From Vanilla planifolia (Eukaryota; Streptophyta; Magnoliopsida; Asparagales; Orchidaceae), in NCBI GenBank assembly GCA_023846275.1, contig CM043871.1, positions 35,907,747 through 35,971,746 of the forward strand: a DNA stretch of 64,000 bases. The letters are read 5' to 3'. Made by a program: the position numbers and the translations under genes. This document shows positions 26,408 through 39,220 of this stretch, piece by piece. Position 1 is the first letter of the stretch. Each line of letters starts with the position of its first letter. The notes under the pieces were generated by a model. It saw only the letters and a list, made by a program, of their open reading frames with translations. It was not told the DNA's origin and did no database searches.

Positions 26408-28857
26408 TACAACCCAGATAGTGATCTTGCTAATGAATATTATGAAGATGAAGAAGACAACCCAGGGGAAGAAGCTCTAGCTGTAGCCAGATGCACCCTT
26501 ACTCAACCAAAAATTAGTGAAGACTGGAGAAGAACTGCAATCTTTCATACTTTCATTAAAATAGGAGAAAAGGTTTGCAAAGTAGTAATCGATAGTGGGA
26601 GCAGTATTAATGCCATTTCTACAGATTCGATGACCAAACTTGGCCTAATTACGACCCCACATCCCCACCCTTACACTGTCTCATGGATTAACGAGACATC
26701 TATTCCAGTTAAAGTTCAATGTGTAGTTCCTTTAGCATTTGGACAATATTCAGAAGATATAGTTTGTGACATAGTCCCAATGCAAGTAGGAAGCATCATA
26801 TTAGGGAGACCATGGCTTTATGATCATGACGCTTTATTAACAGGGAAATCCAATACATGCATCTTTACGCATAATGGACAAAAGATTAAACTATATCCAT
26901 CCCCTCCCAAGGATAAAGTTCAACCTATCAAGAAGACAAATCAAATTAAGAGTAACAAAATTCATATCATATCTAAAGGAGAAGCCATGCGTGAATTCAC
27001 TGATGGATTAGTAATATGGGCATTAGCAGTTAAAAAAGTACAAACTGAGATCCCTGACATAGTCATCCCACTTAAAATCGAATCTACCATAAATGAATTT
27101 AGTGATATATTCTTAGAAGAACCAAACAGTTTGCCACCACTTAGAGATATACAATATTGTATTGATCTTGTCCCTGGAACTAGCTTACCGAACTTGCCTC
27201 ACTATAGAATAAGTCCCACGGAACACGAAGAGTTAAGTCAACAAGTTAAGGATTTAATGGAGAAGGGATTTATTCAAGAAAGTCTAAGCCCTTGCGCCGT
27301 CCCAGCATTATTAATCCCTAAAAAAGACGGTACATGGAGAATGTGTATCGATAGCAGGGCTATTAACAAAATTACTATAAAATATAGGTTTCCCATCCCT
27401 AGACTTGATGACCTCTTAGATCAAATGAATGGAGCAAAAATTTTCTCAAAGATTGATTTAAAAAGTGGATATCACCAGATTAGGATTCGCCCTGGGGATG
27501 AATGGAAAACGGCATTCAAAACTAAAGATGGACTTTACGAATGGCTAGTGATGCCTTTTGGCCTTACCAATGCACCTAGCACTTTTATGAGAGTTATGAC
27601 TCAGATTCTTAGGCCTTTCTTAGGACAATTTACAGTGGTATATTTTGATGATATATTGATTTTTAGTAAAAATATAGAAACCCATTTGGATCATCTTAAG
27701 AAAGTTTGTTTGGTGCTTCGAGAGAACAAGCTATATGTGAATTTAAAAAAATGTGCTTTTATGACACGAAGTGTCAATTTCTTAGGATTCATAATTTCTG
27801 ATGTTGGAGTATCGGCCGATCCTGAAAAAATCAATGCAATAATAAACTGGCCTACACCCAAAAGTGTTTACGATGTTAGAAGTTTTCATGGATTAACAAC
27901 ATTTTACAGGAGATTTATAAGAGGATTTAGCACACTCACAGCCCCGATCACGGATTGTATTAGAAAAGGCGGATTTGATTGGACTGATAAAGCTAACGAC
28001 ACTTTTGATAAAATTAAAACCTGTATGACCCAAGCCCCAGCTTTGAGACTCCCATATTTTAATCTAATATTCGAGGTTTCTTGTGATGCTTCGGGAGTTG
28101 GAATTGGAGGTGTATTAAATCAAGAAGGGCAACCTATTGCATACTTTAGTGAGAAATTAAATGAGGCAAAACGAAAATACTCAGTATATGATAAAGAATT
28201 TTATGCTATAGTTCAGACTTTAAGACATTGGAGACATTATCTTTTACCTAAAGAATTTGTTTTAAATTCTAATCACGAAGCCCTCAAATATTTAAATTCT
28301 CAAAGGAAACTTAAACCTCAGCATGCTAAGTGGGTTGAGTTTATTCAAAGTTACACATTTGTGCTGAAGCATAAACTTGGTTCAGAAAATAAGGTAGCTG
28401 ATACGTTAAGTAGAAAAATAAATCTTTTAACTACCTTACCTGTTTCAATCACTGGATTCGATGTTTTACCATCTTTATATTCAACATGTGAGGACTTTAA
28501 AGATATTTATTCTAAAATTTTAGAGAAATCATCTATGGTAATAAACGATTATATGATAAAAGAAGGTTATCTATTTTATAATCAGAAACTATGCATTCCT
28601 AAAACCTCATTAAGAGACTTTCTTATTTGGGAAATACATGCAGGAGGTTTAGCTGGCCACTTTGGAAGAGATAAGACTATATCAGCCGTAGAATATAAGT
28701 TTTATTGGCCTGGATTAAAACGACAAGTGGCTAGAATAGTGGCAGGCTGTAGGAACTGTTTAGTTTCCAAACTTAGGAAACAAAATACTGGACTATATAT
28801 GCCTTTACCCATCCCATCGAGACCTTGGGAAGACATTTCAATGGATTTCGTGCTAGG
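26408..28857 (+). pseudogene. pol of the gypsy element, first part: protease, RT, RNase H, integrase start
   Basis: This frame continues gag without a shift. The protease active site is IDSGSS, with the aspartate codon at 26591. RT contains the LDDLLDQM and FSKIDLKSGYHQI blocks, then the VYFDDIL catalytic box (YFDD codons at 27641-27652). RNase H follows with CDASGVGIGGVL and the FSEKLNEA segment. The integrase zinc finger (two His then two Cys, around 28640-28785) is present. The open frame from 26630 ends at 28891 only because it runs into the inserted LTR at 28858, just after the SMDFVLG motif that precedes the catalytic domain. The polyprotein would make the enzymes of reverse transcription and integration. 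Confidence 0.92.
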
Positions 28858-29516
28858 TGTTACACCCTTGTGTTTGATGAGTCAATCATAAATGTGTATA
28901 TTTTATTTGGGTTTGATTTTAAGTAAAATTGTTAATAATTAATTAAATCAAGCCATGTATTTTAGATGTCTAAAATAATGGTCTCTAAGGGCCTTGAGGT
29001 CATGGCATACTTCAAGGAATTTTGAGACATGCGCAAGATTTTTTATAATTGAATTTCTTTTTATTTTTCTTGAATTTGATATGTTCAAACTTTGAGATTA
29101 TGAGGCACACTAGTAGTATTAATATTTAAAAATATTATAAAATTATTTAATACTGAATTTTGATTTTTGGGCTAAGCATATTTGACAAAATGTATACACA
29201 TGGGTATTTGATTTTTTAATATTATTTTGGAATCGTTTTCTACGAATTTCTTTTCATCGCCACTTAATTAACTTATAATACTATAAGAATACAAAATTAT
29301 TTTTATACACTTATAGTCAAATTTTTGGCTAAAAAATTCGTCAAAAATACCCTAAAACAGCCGAAGTCTCGGGAAAATGTACTGTAGCAATGGGCGGGTC
29401 GACCCGGCGCCAAAACAGCCCGTCCAGGTCTTTTAGAAATTAAAAATTTAATTTAAAAAATAAAAATTTGGTTGACCCGAAAAGGCTAAACCTAGCCTGG
29501 ACCCAAAGCACGCCGA

Positions 29517-29646
29517 GAGGAGCTCGGCTAGAGCTGGTCAACAGTCAAATGAACAGTGCCTGGCTAAGCCAAGACCGCCCAAAGGAGCTCGGCTAGGTCA
29601 AACTGCAGCGCGGTCAACAGTCAATGAACAAATGCTTGGCTAAGTC
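29517..29646 (+). repeat. Tandem pair, 65-bp unit, in nested solo LTR
   Basis: Two adjacent units begin at 29517 and 29582, each with 'aggagctcggctag' followed by a 'ggtcaacagtcaa(t)gaaca' string. GC content is much higher than in the host element. Confidence 0.65.
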
Positions 29647-29800
29647 AACCCGAACCAGGTGATGAAATCCCGGTCAAGGAAGGGGGGAGCCGGCCCCAAA
29701 GTGGCTCGAACGTTAAACGGCGAAAATTTGTTATAAAGAGGTGCGCTGAATTCGCTTCTGCAGTGTGGGACTAAAAAATCCCACCTTATAACTTCGGCCG

Positions 29801-30075
29801 GATCCAAAGGCGCAGATCAAGCCCGCCTAGATCCAACGGGCGAGAGTAAATTCTAACGGCTGTTTCGCGAGGCTAATCAGCGTCGTTCGTTCAGCGCGCA
29901 ATCCAATGGCGCAGATCAAGCCCGCTCAGATCCAACGGGCGAGAGTAAATTCGAACGGCTGTTTCGCGAGGTCAATCAACGCCGTTCGTTCAGCGCGCGA
30001 GATCTAATGGCTCAGATCAAGTCCGCCAGGATCCAACGCTCTGGATTAAGCCCGAACGGTAAAATGCGTAAACAA
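29801..30075 (+). repeat. Tandem array, about 100-bp unit, three copies, in nested solo LTR
   Basis: The start 'ggcgcagatcaagcccgc' occurs at 29809 and 29908, and a diverged form at 30009. The first two units are almost identical over 'atccaacgggcgagagtaaa' and 'cggctgtttcgcgagg'. Such direct repeats upstream of the TATA box are placed like LTR enhancer repeats. Confidence 0.8.
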
Positions 30076-30802
30076 TCTGCGCCGTTCGTTTTTGGGCCCG
30101 GATCGGACGGTGGCTGCTTTCCGTCCGTTGCCCAAACGGCTAATTAATTTTTGGAGCCGTTGGGGGTGTTTTTAGAGCTCAAATCTGAGCTCTATAAATA
30201 TAGAAAAATTATGTATTTTTTTGTTTTTAATTTTTGCTAAATTGTTTCAAAAGATTTTCAGATCTCAAACACAAGCATCCGAGCAAAATCGGCGCATTCG
30301 AGCTCTAGAAGCAAAGCGGCAAGAAAGCTAGTGGAATTAGAGGTTTTTCAATCATTTCTAAATCTCTATCCCTCTAATTCGACGATTGTGTGTGCCTCCT
30401 CTTTTCTCCAATTTTTCTTAAGTCATTTGCCAATTTTTCGTATTTTTGTTTTGGGGCAAGGGCGTCCCGGCGTTTGTGCTAAAGCCCCGGGTTTGAGTTG
30501 AGCCCGGTAAAAACTCAAGTAGGTTTGGGATTAGCCATAATAAAAATCCCAAGTAGGTTCGAGGTGAACCGTAAGAAAAACCTCACTTGTAATCGGAGAA
30601 TTTAGTGGATTTTTCCCAACACCGGTTGGGGGTGGACGTAGACTCGGTTTTGAGTCGAACCACTTGAAAATTTGTGTGTTCAATGTTCTTTACTTTTGCT
30701 TAAAGTCTTTTAAATTTAATTTCGAAAATTATAAGAATTTAAATACACAATTCACCTCCCCCCCTCTTGTGGGATTTCTTTAGCACGAATCACTTCACTA
30801 GG

Positions 30803-31661
30803 ATTACCTAAGACGACAAGGCGATTTGATTCAATCTTTGTAATCGTCGATAGATTCACTAAGATGGCTAGGTTTGTTCCATGTTATAAGACCTCATATG
30901 CATCTAATATTTCTAGACTTTTCTTTGACGAAATTGTCAAAATACATGGAGTACCTAAGACCATAGTATCTGATAGAGATGTTAGGTTCACATCACATTT
31001 TTGGAGAACTTTATGGCAATCATTAGGAACAAAACTGAAATTCTCCACAGCTTATCATCCACAAACTGATGGCCAAACTGAAGTTGTCAACCGAAGTTTA
31101 GGAAACTTATTTAGAAGTTTAGTTGGTGATAACGTTAAAAATTGGGACCTACTTTTACCAAGAATAGAATATGCTTATAATAGCTCAGTCAATAGGACAA
31201 TTGGAATAAGCCCGTTCGAGGCCTATAACGGTTATAAGCCCCATAGTCCTATAGACTTAATTCCTTTACTTACACATACTCGTTCATCAGAATCAGCCAT
31301 AGAATTCGCCGAACATATAAGAAATATTCATAAAAGTATAAAAGAAAAAATTAATCTAAGCAATGAAACATATAAAAAATTGGCTGATGCACATAGAAAG
31401 AACAAGGAGTTTTCTGTGGGAGATTTTGTCATGATACGTGTGAGGCCTGAGAGGTTTCCTCCAGGAACATTAAGAAAGTTGCATGCAAAGGGCATCGGAC
31501 CTTTTAGAATCATAACTAAAATTAGCCCGAACGCGTACACTTTAGAATTGCCAGACGATTATGGAGTTAGCAACACTTTCAATATCTCAGACTTAGTGGC
31601 TTACAAGGAGCCAGTTGAAATACCTAGTGAGCCGTTTGAGCTGAATCTACTCCCCTTGTGA
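30803..31661 (+). pseudogene. pol of the gypsy element, second part: integrase catalytic core and C-terminus
   Basis: This resumes the integrase after the nested LTR. It begins with the VDRFTKMARF region carrying the first catalytic aspartate, then VSDRDVRFTS with the second, and the PQTDGQTEVVNRSL segment containing the catalytic glutamate. The GPFRI and ISPNAYTLELP segment near 31497-31560 is the C-terminal DNA-binding part. The frame stops at a TGA at 31659-31661. The methionine near 30864 is internal, so the open frame from there is not a separate gene. Confidence 0.9.
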
Positions 31662-31905
31662 GTGAACCTCTACCCGAGTGTCCACCAGCCTGTTTTAAGA
31701 AATCGAGTGAGCAGATTGAAAAAATTATGGATGATAAAATTACTAACACTAGGAATAAACAATATCGGAAATATCTTGTACATTGGAAAGACAGGTTAAA
31801 CGAAGATGACACTTGGATATCTCGAGAGGAGCTTCATCGTTTGAACCCTGGAGCACTTGAAGACTATGAGAGGGCCAGAGAATACTCATCAGAGCTGAGT
31901 TTTTC
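31658..31905 (+). pseudogene. Chromodomain-like tail of the gypsy integrase, in a shifted frame
   Basis: The residues IEKIMDDKI, YLVHWKDR, DDTWISREEL and a following leucine-rich helix are those of a chromodomain, which in chromoviruses directs integration to modified chromatin. It lies in the frame one base back from the integrase, overlapping its stop by four bases. In intact relatives the chromodomain is fused to integrase, so this is most likely a one-base indel rather than a separate gene. Confidence 0.75.
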
Positions 31906-31923
31906 CCACCCCAAGGGAAATAA

Positions 31924-33122
31924 TGAGGACATCATGTTCGAGAAGGATTTTCGACGTCCACAGACCAGGTCTTGCACTAAAAACCTATTATCATCTTTAG
32001 GAAGCCAACACAACTTTCAGATTCGAAATCGGAGTCCGAATGCTTCCCGAGAGCAAAAACAAGGCCAAAATCACTATTCCTGCCGCCGGCCGCCGCCTCC
32101 GCCGCAACCTCTGCCCTCACAGTAACCGCCCGCCGCTATTTCGAACCGCTCGTGCCCGAACCGGATCCAGGTTTGCCCGAACAGCTGTGCCTGAGTCCAG
32201 CCAGGCGCCGACCCAAGCTACCCCCCGGATGACCCGCGTCCTGTGACCTGCGCCGACCCGCGACGACCAGCACCGACCTGCGCCGACCCGCGCCGACCCG
32301 CACCGACCCGCGACCTGTGACACGCGCCGACCCACTCCAGCCAGCACCGACCCGCACCGCCGCCGTCACCGCGCCTCCAGCCATCCGAAATTAGGATAAA
32401 TGCACTTAATTTTATTAATTTTTCTCATATTTCTAAAAGTCTATTTGTAATTTTTTAGGTGACTTTTAATTTACCCATGTGTCCTTTAGTATTCCCATGT
32501 TATGAGTTAAATGTCTTTTGTACCCTTATGGATTCCTATATAAGGGGAAGTCCTCTTCTGTTGTAAAAAATATTGAATAGTTAATGCAAGCTTTTGAGTG
32601 TTCTTTGCTTCCATTCTGAGTTCGTGAGTGCTCTGAGTGTCTTTGGCGTGCTGACTCGTCAAAGCTCTGATACTGGGAGGAGGGACGCGAGGTCCAAGTG
32701 GTGAGACGCCACTCCAGTCTATCATCTTCCTTCATCGCTTAACCATCTTCAAGTGAAGTTTTTGTTTTTCCTCGTCTTCCTTTTTACGAGTAATTTCCAT
32801 TCCTAGATTATTTATTTGTTTTCAATATATTTTCATTCTGCGAAGTGCAACTTTTACTATAAATTATATTTTAATTTCAACTGGTACTTAACCAATCTAA
32901 GTACTCCCTATTTCTGCATGTTTGAAAGTGTGTAGCTATAATCAATTTAGTGACTTCTTAGCCGCTATCGATCCTAAGTTTAGTTAGGATTCATTGGTTG
33001 GTGCCTTTGCGTTCAACCCTCATCGTATCTCGGTGTGTGTCCCTTAGGGTGACGGCCCTGCTCTTTGTTGTGCATCAATCACGAATTTTCTAACTAAGCA
33101 AATTTCGTCTAGTCCTACATCA
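31924..33122 (+). repeat. 3' LTR of the gypsy element
   Basis: Same ends and same total length as the 5' LTR. The GC-rich U3 minisatellite differs in repeat number at two places that cancel out. A weak purine-rich string, aagggaaataa, precedes it and would be the polypurine tract. Confidence 0.92.
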
Positions 33123-36100
33123 CTTATCCTGTTTCTTATATTCGTTTGGTGCTTCATTAAAAACCATCCAAATTAGTGAAGTTGCTCACCTGATTTGGAC
33201 ATTAGTATATGGATTGGTCTTCTTTAACATTACAATTTAGAGAGCTTATAAGTACTGGCATTGGTCTAATCAAATCTCTCATATGTTCTTAATTATTATT
33301 CAATATTTTATTCTATTTAGTGGAGCTTTCGTTGATTCTAGAATGGCTCATGAGTTGAGATTCACTATGTTGTGTTACATTAAACAAAAGTCTGGCCTTA
33401 TTTGCAACATATCAAGCAAAAGTTAAATAGATGGTCATACTGGATCCTTCGTCACATCCTATTTGAACTGCTTCCCTTTTACATAATTTTGATCCATTTT
33501 GACAATTCTTTTACTAAATCAACTTCAACACAAACTTTAATCATGCTTAAATGTGTTAAATATAGAGTTGCAACATCTATCTTAAGCAGATTTTAAATTA
33601 TCTTAGCTCTAGAATACAAAGTTTCTTTGTTGAACAAGTGAATAGGTAAGTGTTCAAATGAAACTCATACCAGAGTTAGGGATTACTCATCATTAAGATA
33701 AAAGTTTGGATGTCACTTGAAAATTCTCATTTGAAAATCTGCTACAATCATGACCTATGAAGCCAACAATGTAGTAAACCCTTCTTAAATCTGATTAAGG
33801 TATGTCAACTATCTAGTGATCTTACTTTCATTTTAATCTAAAATCCCATTTTATTGAATGGATTTATTATTATGTCTATGTTATGTCATCCATATGAGAA
33901 TTTTTCAATCAATATTAGCTTAAATGGGCTAGCTAATTTTTTTATTTTATCTTCTTTAAAGATAATTTGTAGTTCCTATTTGAGTCTCAATATAGATTTG
34001 ATTTAAAACAAGGAACAATGAATAGGTCCATTCATGACTTCAACAAAGGAACAGTTAAGGAAAGCAAGACCACCCAAATTAGGTTGACTCCATACCATTG
34101 CTTTCAAACTCAATTCAACAATTGACAATTCACTGATGAACCCTCTGTTCAGTTATAAATCTCATTTTTTTTTATCACTAGTTTCTTATTAGTTTTCACC
34201 TACCATCTGTTACTCATCACCTTATTGACATTTACATGATAATAAGATTATATCAATACAAAAACATTCTCTTAATATATTTACTTAGAGAGATAAAAGT
34301 TATACACTTTATACATGTACGATATTAACATTGTAGTTATTCGAATGTGATCTAGTTAACTTACTCTATATTCTACATGATGATAATACTCTTACGATGC
34401 TAAATTTGTATATATGATGCTAATATAGCATAGTTTTTACTCTCGAGTTATTTGAGAGTTTTTTGAGAGTATGAGTCGATATACTACTTCATAATATATG
34501 ATGCCCAAGCTTTGTTTAGCACATATAACATAGCTTGAACTTGAACATGATTGATAGCTAACTATATCATATATGACCAAGCAACACATGGTCAACTTAA
34601 GTTAAACAAAAGATCATTCTATTATGAGAAAGACATCATAATTGTATGGCATGCAAATCTTAACTAAAACCTACAATGAGACACAAAGCAAGAGGTAGAT
34701 CATACCAATATGATGAGAGACATTTTTTAGTATTACCACTATGTGGATTATGAATAAAACTTGTGTCTATGATGATTCATGATTCTCATGTAATATGAAT
34801 ATTTTTAAGTGTTTAGATCTTAAGATCTTTGTTTTATATAATATTTCTTTTCTTATCTTACTTCATAAAATGACATTATGAATTGAGATCATGCATGAGA
34901 TGTAATATATTAAATCTTATGTGTCATATTGTAATGATTTAGTAATTTTAATCATAATGAATAATAGAAGATGAGCTTTAGATGGAAACCACTTCATTAA
35001 AAGCTTTGCTATTTGACTCCAAGATTTGAAAGTTGAGTCATACTTCTTAAGCAATGTCATCAACACTTATCCTTTTGTCTTACATGTGAATTGTAATTTA
35101 CTCTTCACTTTTTCAAAAATCTATTTACTATTTGCAACAACTTAAACACAAGATCAGTAACCATACGAGCCTGATCTTGTCATCCTCAAACCTCAAAAGA
35201 TCATAAAAAAATGGGTAGATAAACTTCTCATGAGAATGATCCACAACAATCACACTAGTTCAAAAGATTTTAAGATCACTTGGCTAAAAAATCCTATGCA
35301 AGATAATTTAAAAGAGTCAAACATAAGGTGCCTAAAAGAGCAAAATGTAAGTTGGCCCAAATGAGCCTTGCAAGATGTACTAGAGAACAAGTGACATATT
35401 ATAAGCTCTAATAAATAACCAACAATTAAAGTTATGAGAAATAGTCTAATGATTAACAATGATACAAAATAATGTTATGTAATTACTTCAATGTAAAGAA
35501 TAGATTTGCACAAAACACTTGCTATAATAGATGCTTCACTTCATAGTTATAAGGTGTTGCAATCTTTAATTGGAAATGATAAATGTATGAAAATGTGAAG
35601 CTAATGTTTAAGAACTTTAAGCTTAACAAAATTTTCAAAATGTTTAAACTTGGGTTTAGCTGAAAAAGCTATAATCTATAAAGAAAGAAGTATAAACATC
35701 TTAGCAATGCCTTTTAATTGTTTTAAAGATTAAAAATTGAGTAAATTTTAATTTCTACCAAACATGGAGATAAGTTGTGCAATTTTTTGAAATATATTAG
35801 ATGATTTATTCATAGTGTTAAATAGTCAAATCATCCAAGATATCCCAAAAAAGATGGATTGAATGTTGGGTGATTTATTGACATTTTTATAAGCATTTGA
35901 TGTCCCTTCAAATAGTTCAATTATTGTTAGAAAGAGATTGTCATTTTAATTAAAAAAAATTTTTGAACATCAATTAGATGGTTTAATATTAGTTAACATA
36001 AACTAACTAAAGTAATATGCATAATAGACTAAGCCATTAGCAGTTTGATGCCCATTGGATCCATTATCAAATTCATATTAATCAGTTTGGTCAAATCCAA

Positions 36101-37689
36101 TTATACAATAATTTTGAGACTAAAAATGAATGATTAAATCAAATCATGTATCAAATGATATATCAGATAGTCTGATAACCATTAAACAAAGATCCTTAAA
36201 AAAGTTTATGATCATTATCATTTTAAAAAGCTTTGAATTACTTTGATTTTGTAAATTCATGATAATGAAAATATATTTGAGTGTATATGCATTGTTTAAG
36301 TCTTATGATAACCTTGATACAAGGAGTGTTCCTAGTAAGATTGGAGGTTATTTGCTTTGAAGGTATTCAGATCTATGATGACTTTTAATTGAATAAGTGT
36401 TGCAATTGAAATCAATTGATTTGAATGTAATTGAAATTGAATAGTATTTTGAAAGACTTATTTCTCCCAACTATGTAAATGAAGTGATATGTAAATGCTA
36501 TGCTTCTATTGCCTTGATAATTAAAGTATAGGTTTTAGCAAATAATAACAAAAAATAAGGTAACTCAAGAGGTACTCTCGATCTCATTATCATTAAACGA
36601 CTAGTTAATTGAGCTCAAGAGTCCACGTCCCAAGTTGATACACCAATTCGAAAGAACATCATGCCACTCCAAAGTAGCAATAAGTGAAGATGAGTTTTCT
36701 AACATCAATTTCTTGGCCTTATATTAGGAAAATAATGTAGTAAACTTTGAACATTTTGCAATGCAATTATGTGTTATTATGAGAATAAAATATAAGTTAC
36801 CGTATTTATTTATTTCATATTTCACTACCAACATTAAATTAAATTTTGTTTATCTTATTTTTTTTTTGCTACAATGAAATCTTAGTTTTGTGTTATTGTC
36901 ATTTTGGATTTTTTTTATATGCATAAATTATTTTACTCATGGATTAGTATGAGACACTAAAATATTTAGTATGATATTTTTATTTAAAAAAATAGACTAA
37001 AAATTAGACAAATTTTAGATATGCCTTACTATGATTGTGACTACATATCTTCATTCATAAGCTAACTTATAGCTCGAATTTAAGATTTAAGTATCTATCA
37101 CTTTATTTCTTAATATAGTTATGAGATTTTTTGGTGATTTTGTGAAGTGTTGTAGTGCTCAACACTGAGCTTAGTGTGGAGAATTGCCTACTTTGGGCTG
37201 AATGTAAAGACATACTAAGCCCACTCTAGGCTTTATGGAGAAGGTAGATGTCCAACTCTAAGCTAATGTAAAAAAGTGCACACTCAAGAAATAATTTTTA
37301 AAGAACATGAGGTATAAGATTTTGCTTCAAGTTGCAAAGCTACTATAAGTTGGTTTCTCCATCAACATTTTTAAAGGTGGGAAGAAAAAGAGTAAGGCCA
37401 ATCTTGTTGGCTTTAAGAGTGGATGTAGTCTTAGAGAGTAAGAGTCAAAACACTTAAAAATTTTGTTATGCTTTTACTTTTTTACATTATCTTTAACTCA
37501 TTTTTACTTTGCTCTGTTAAAGTTTAGGTTATATTTTGCACTTAAAATTCTCTTTGTGAAAACTTTAGTCATCAAATTTAGCTATCTTCTTAGGTGTACC
37601 ATGGGCCAATATTTTTTATAAATAACACTACATAAGTAGTAAGCTATTAGTGATGAAAAATTACTTCTCAAATAAGAAAATATTTAGTT
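33123..37689. other. AT-rich intergenic, no feature recognised
   Basis: No domain, RNA gene, transposon end or tandem array was recognised here. Short open frames (33402-33596 plus, 35250-35459 minus) are what chance gives in such sequence. A weak coding-like feel around 34050-34150 and 37140-37420 could not be resolved. Confidence 0.4.
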
Positions 37690-39220
37690 GTAAAAGAATG
37701 TCTACAATGGAAATATTTTATCAAACATGCTGCCATGGAAACCCGTATTACAAATACTCTATGATGGAATATGAGATGATCTCTTTATGAGAAAATTATC
37801 TACTATAGTTTAAATAGTCAAAATTAATATAAAAAAATAAACATTATAAATCTTGAGGTCCCCCACCTTTGGTGGGACATGCTATTACTTTATATTTATT
37901 TTTATGACTGTCCCACCCTTATCATAAGACTATATTTATTATACTACCTAATTTCCAACCCTATCACATTTATTGTATTAACCCATGGTAAATGACTCAC
38001 ATCCAAGCAGTTTAACTGTATAATAGATCTAGTTACACATTCCAATCTAATGGTTTTAATCATAACTCTAATATTGATTATTCAACTTCAATGGTTAGGT
38101 TGGTAAGATTAATGTGATTGAACATTACATTGAACAATATGAAGATTAGTTTGATCAACAAGAGTGTGAGAAAAGAATAAGCTAGAAGTTCTCATAACTC
38201 TTATGCAACAAAATGTTAATTTGATCAAAGAATATAAAAGAATAGGCAAATTCTATTTTCTCTAATCAATCCTTCTAATTTATCAAAAAACCTAACAAAT
38301 GGATATTCAATTAAAAAAGATAATGTAAGAAATTCTTATCTCTATTTCTTAGATAACAATGAATATTTAACAAATATTATTTTTCCTATGTATACTAACA
38401 CTGAAGCCCTCTTAGTGTGACAATAGTTATTTTATTGAGCCTAAAAAGGCATAGAAAAGATTGAAATTCTATTGGTATTAGCCATTGTTATTAGAAAAAC
38501 AAATAGTAATAATTAAAAGAAAATATTTACATAATGCATTGAAGGAGCTGGCGGGGACCACATTGCCAACATTCTTTTATTTTTTCTTAATTAATGAGTT
38601 GTTGGAAAGAGAAATGATTGAATATTTAATTAAATTATAATATTTAAAATAAATTAGACAAATAAAAATAAAATTATAAATTTTTTTCTTTAAAAAGGGA
38701 TAAAATATATAACAATTATAAATTTAGAGTAATAGTTTAAGAATTTTAATTTTTTTAAAAAAAATTTCATATTTGTAAAAGATATTGCTATAAGTGTCAT
38801 TAAAAAAGCAACAAGGTGTATTTGATTTAGTTACAAAATGATATATGGTGATATTTTTTAAAAAAGCTAAATATTTAATTTTATGATATTTTTAAATAGT
38901 ATTCTAAAAATTAGTATTTTTTATACAAAATTTACATATGAATGTTACTTACGTTTTAACAATATTTTGATGTCCATTAAAAATAAGAAAAATGGTCTAG
39001 ATAATGTAAGTCAAATTATAAAAAAATTTTAAAAAATATTTATGATAATGCTATCTAAATTATATTGATATTTAATATTAATATTATCTAAATTTAATTC
39101 AACCAAATATTTTTTATCCTTGATGTACTATAATAAATACTTTACAAAAAGTATTTAAAAAAACATTTGTGATGATGATGAGGCTCTTGACACTTCTAAG
39201 CTTTCAAACGTCATCATTGT
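37690..39220 (+). repeat. Dispersed direct repeat B (partner 9950-11205)
   Basis: Matches 9950-11205 in the same orientation with moderate divergence. It carries an extra 250-300 bp around 38095-38390 and a duplicated 'ccccaccttt/tcccaccctt' block near 37860-37920. No coding function is seen. Confidence 0.75.

Larger units (their letters stand above)
28858..30797 (+). mobile_element. Solo LTR nested in the gypsy integrase
   Basis: An insertion of 1940 bp starting tgttacaccc and ending cacttca, flanked on both sides by the 5-bp target duplication ctagg (28853-28857 and 30798-30802). The integrase reading frame resumes right after the second ctagg. It has no primer site, no coding domain and a TATA box (tataaata) near 30193, so it is an LTR left after recombination of a full element. 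The 'caattcacctcccccc' string near its 3' end is reminiscent of copia SIRE-type LTRs, but the family is not certain. It contains tandem repeats listed separately. Confidence 0.9.
24071..33122 (+). mobile_element. Ty3-gypsy chromovirus-type LTR retrotransposon with nested insertion
   Basis: It has two LTRs of exactly 1199 bp (24071-25269 and 31924-33122), a tRNA-Met primer site at 25274-25285, gag with one zinc knuckle, then protease, RT, RNase H, integrase and a chromodomain-like tail, all on the plus strand in Ty3-gypsy order. The LTRs differ at 17 of their last 729 positions by my reading, about 2.3 percent, mostly transitions, so it is a recent insertion. It cannot be autonomous as it stands. 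Gag has an internal TAG at 25898, a TAA separates gag from protease at 26405, the integrase is split by a 1940-bp solo LTR, and the chromodomain is in another frame. Flanking bases (attga left, cttat right) do not form a target duplication. Confidence 0.95.

Noticed and set aside
24071-33122. Possibility of an endogenous plant pararetrovirus because of the YFDD reverse transcriptase
   Set aside because: Matched LTRs, a tRNA-Met site next to the LTR, an integrase and chromodomain, and no movement-protein-like sequence all point to a Ty3-gypsy retrotransposon.
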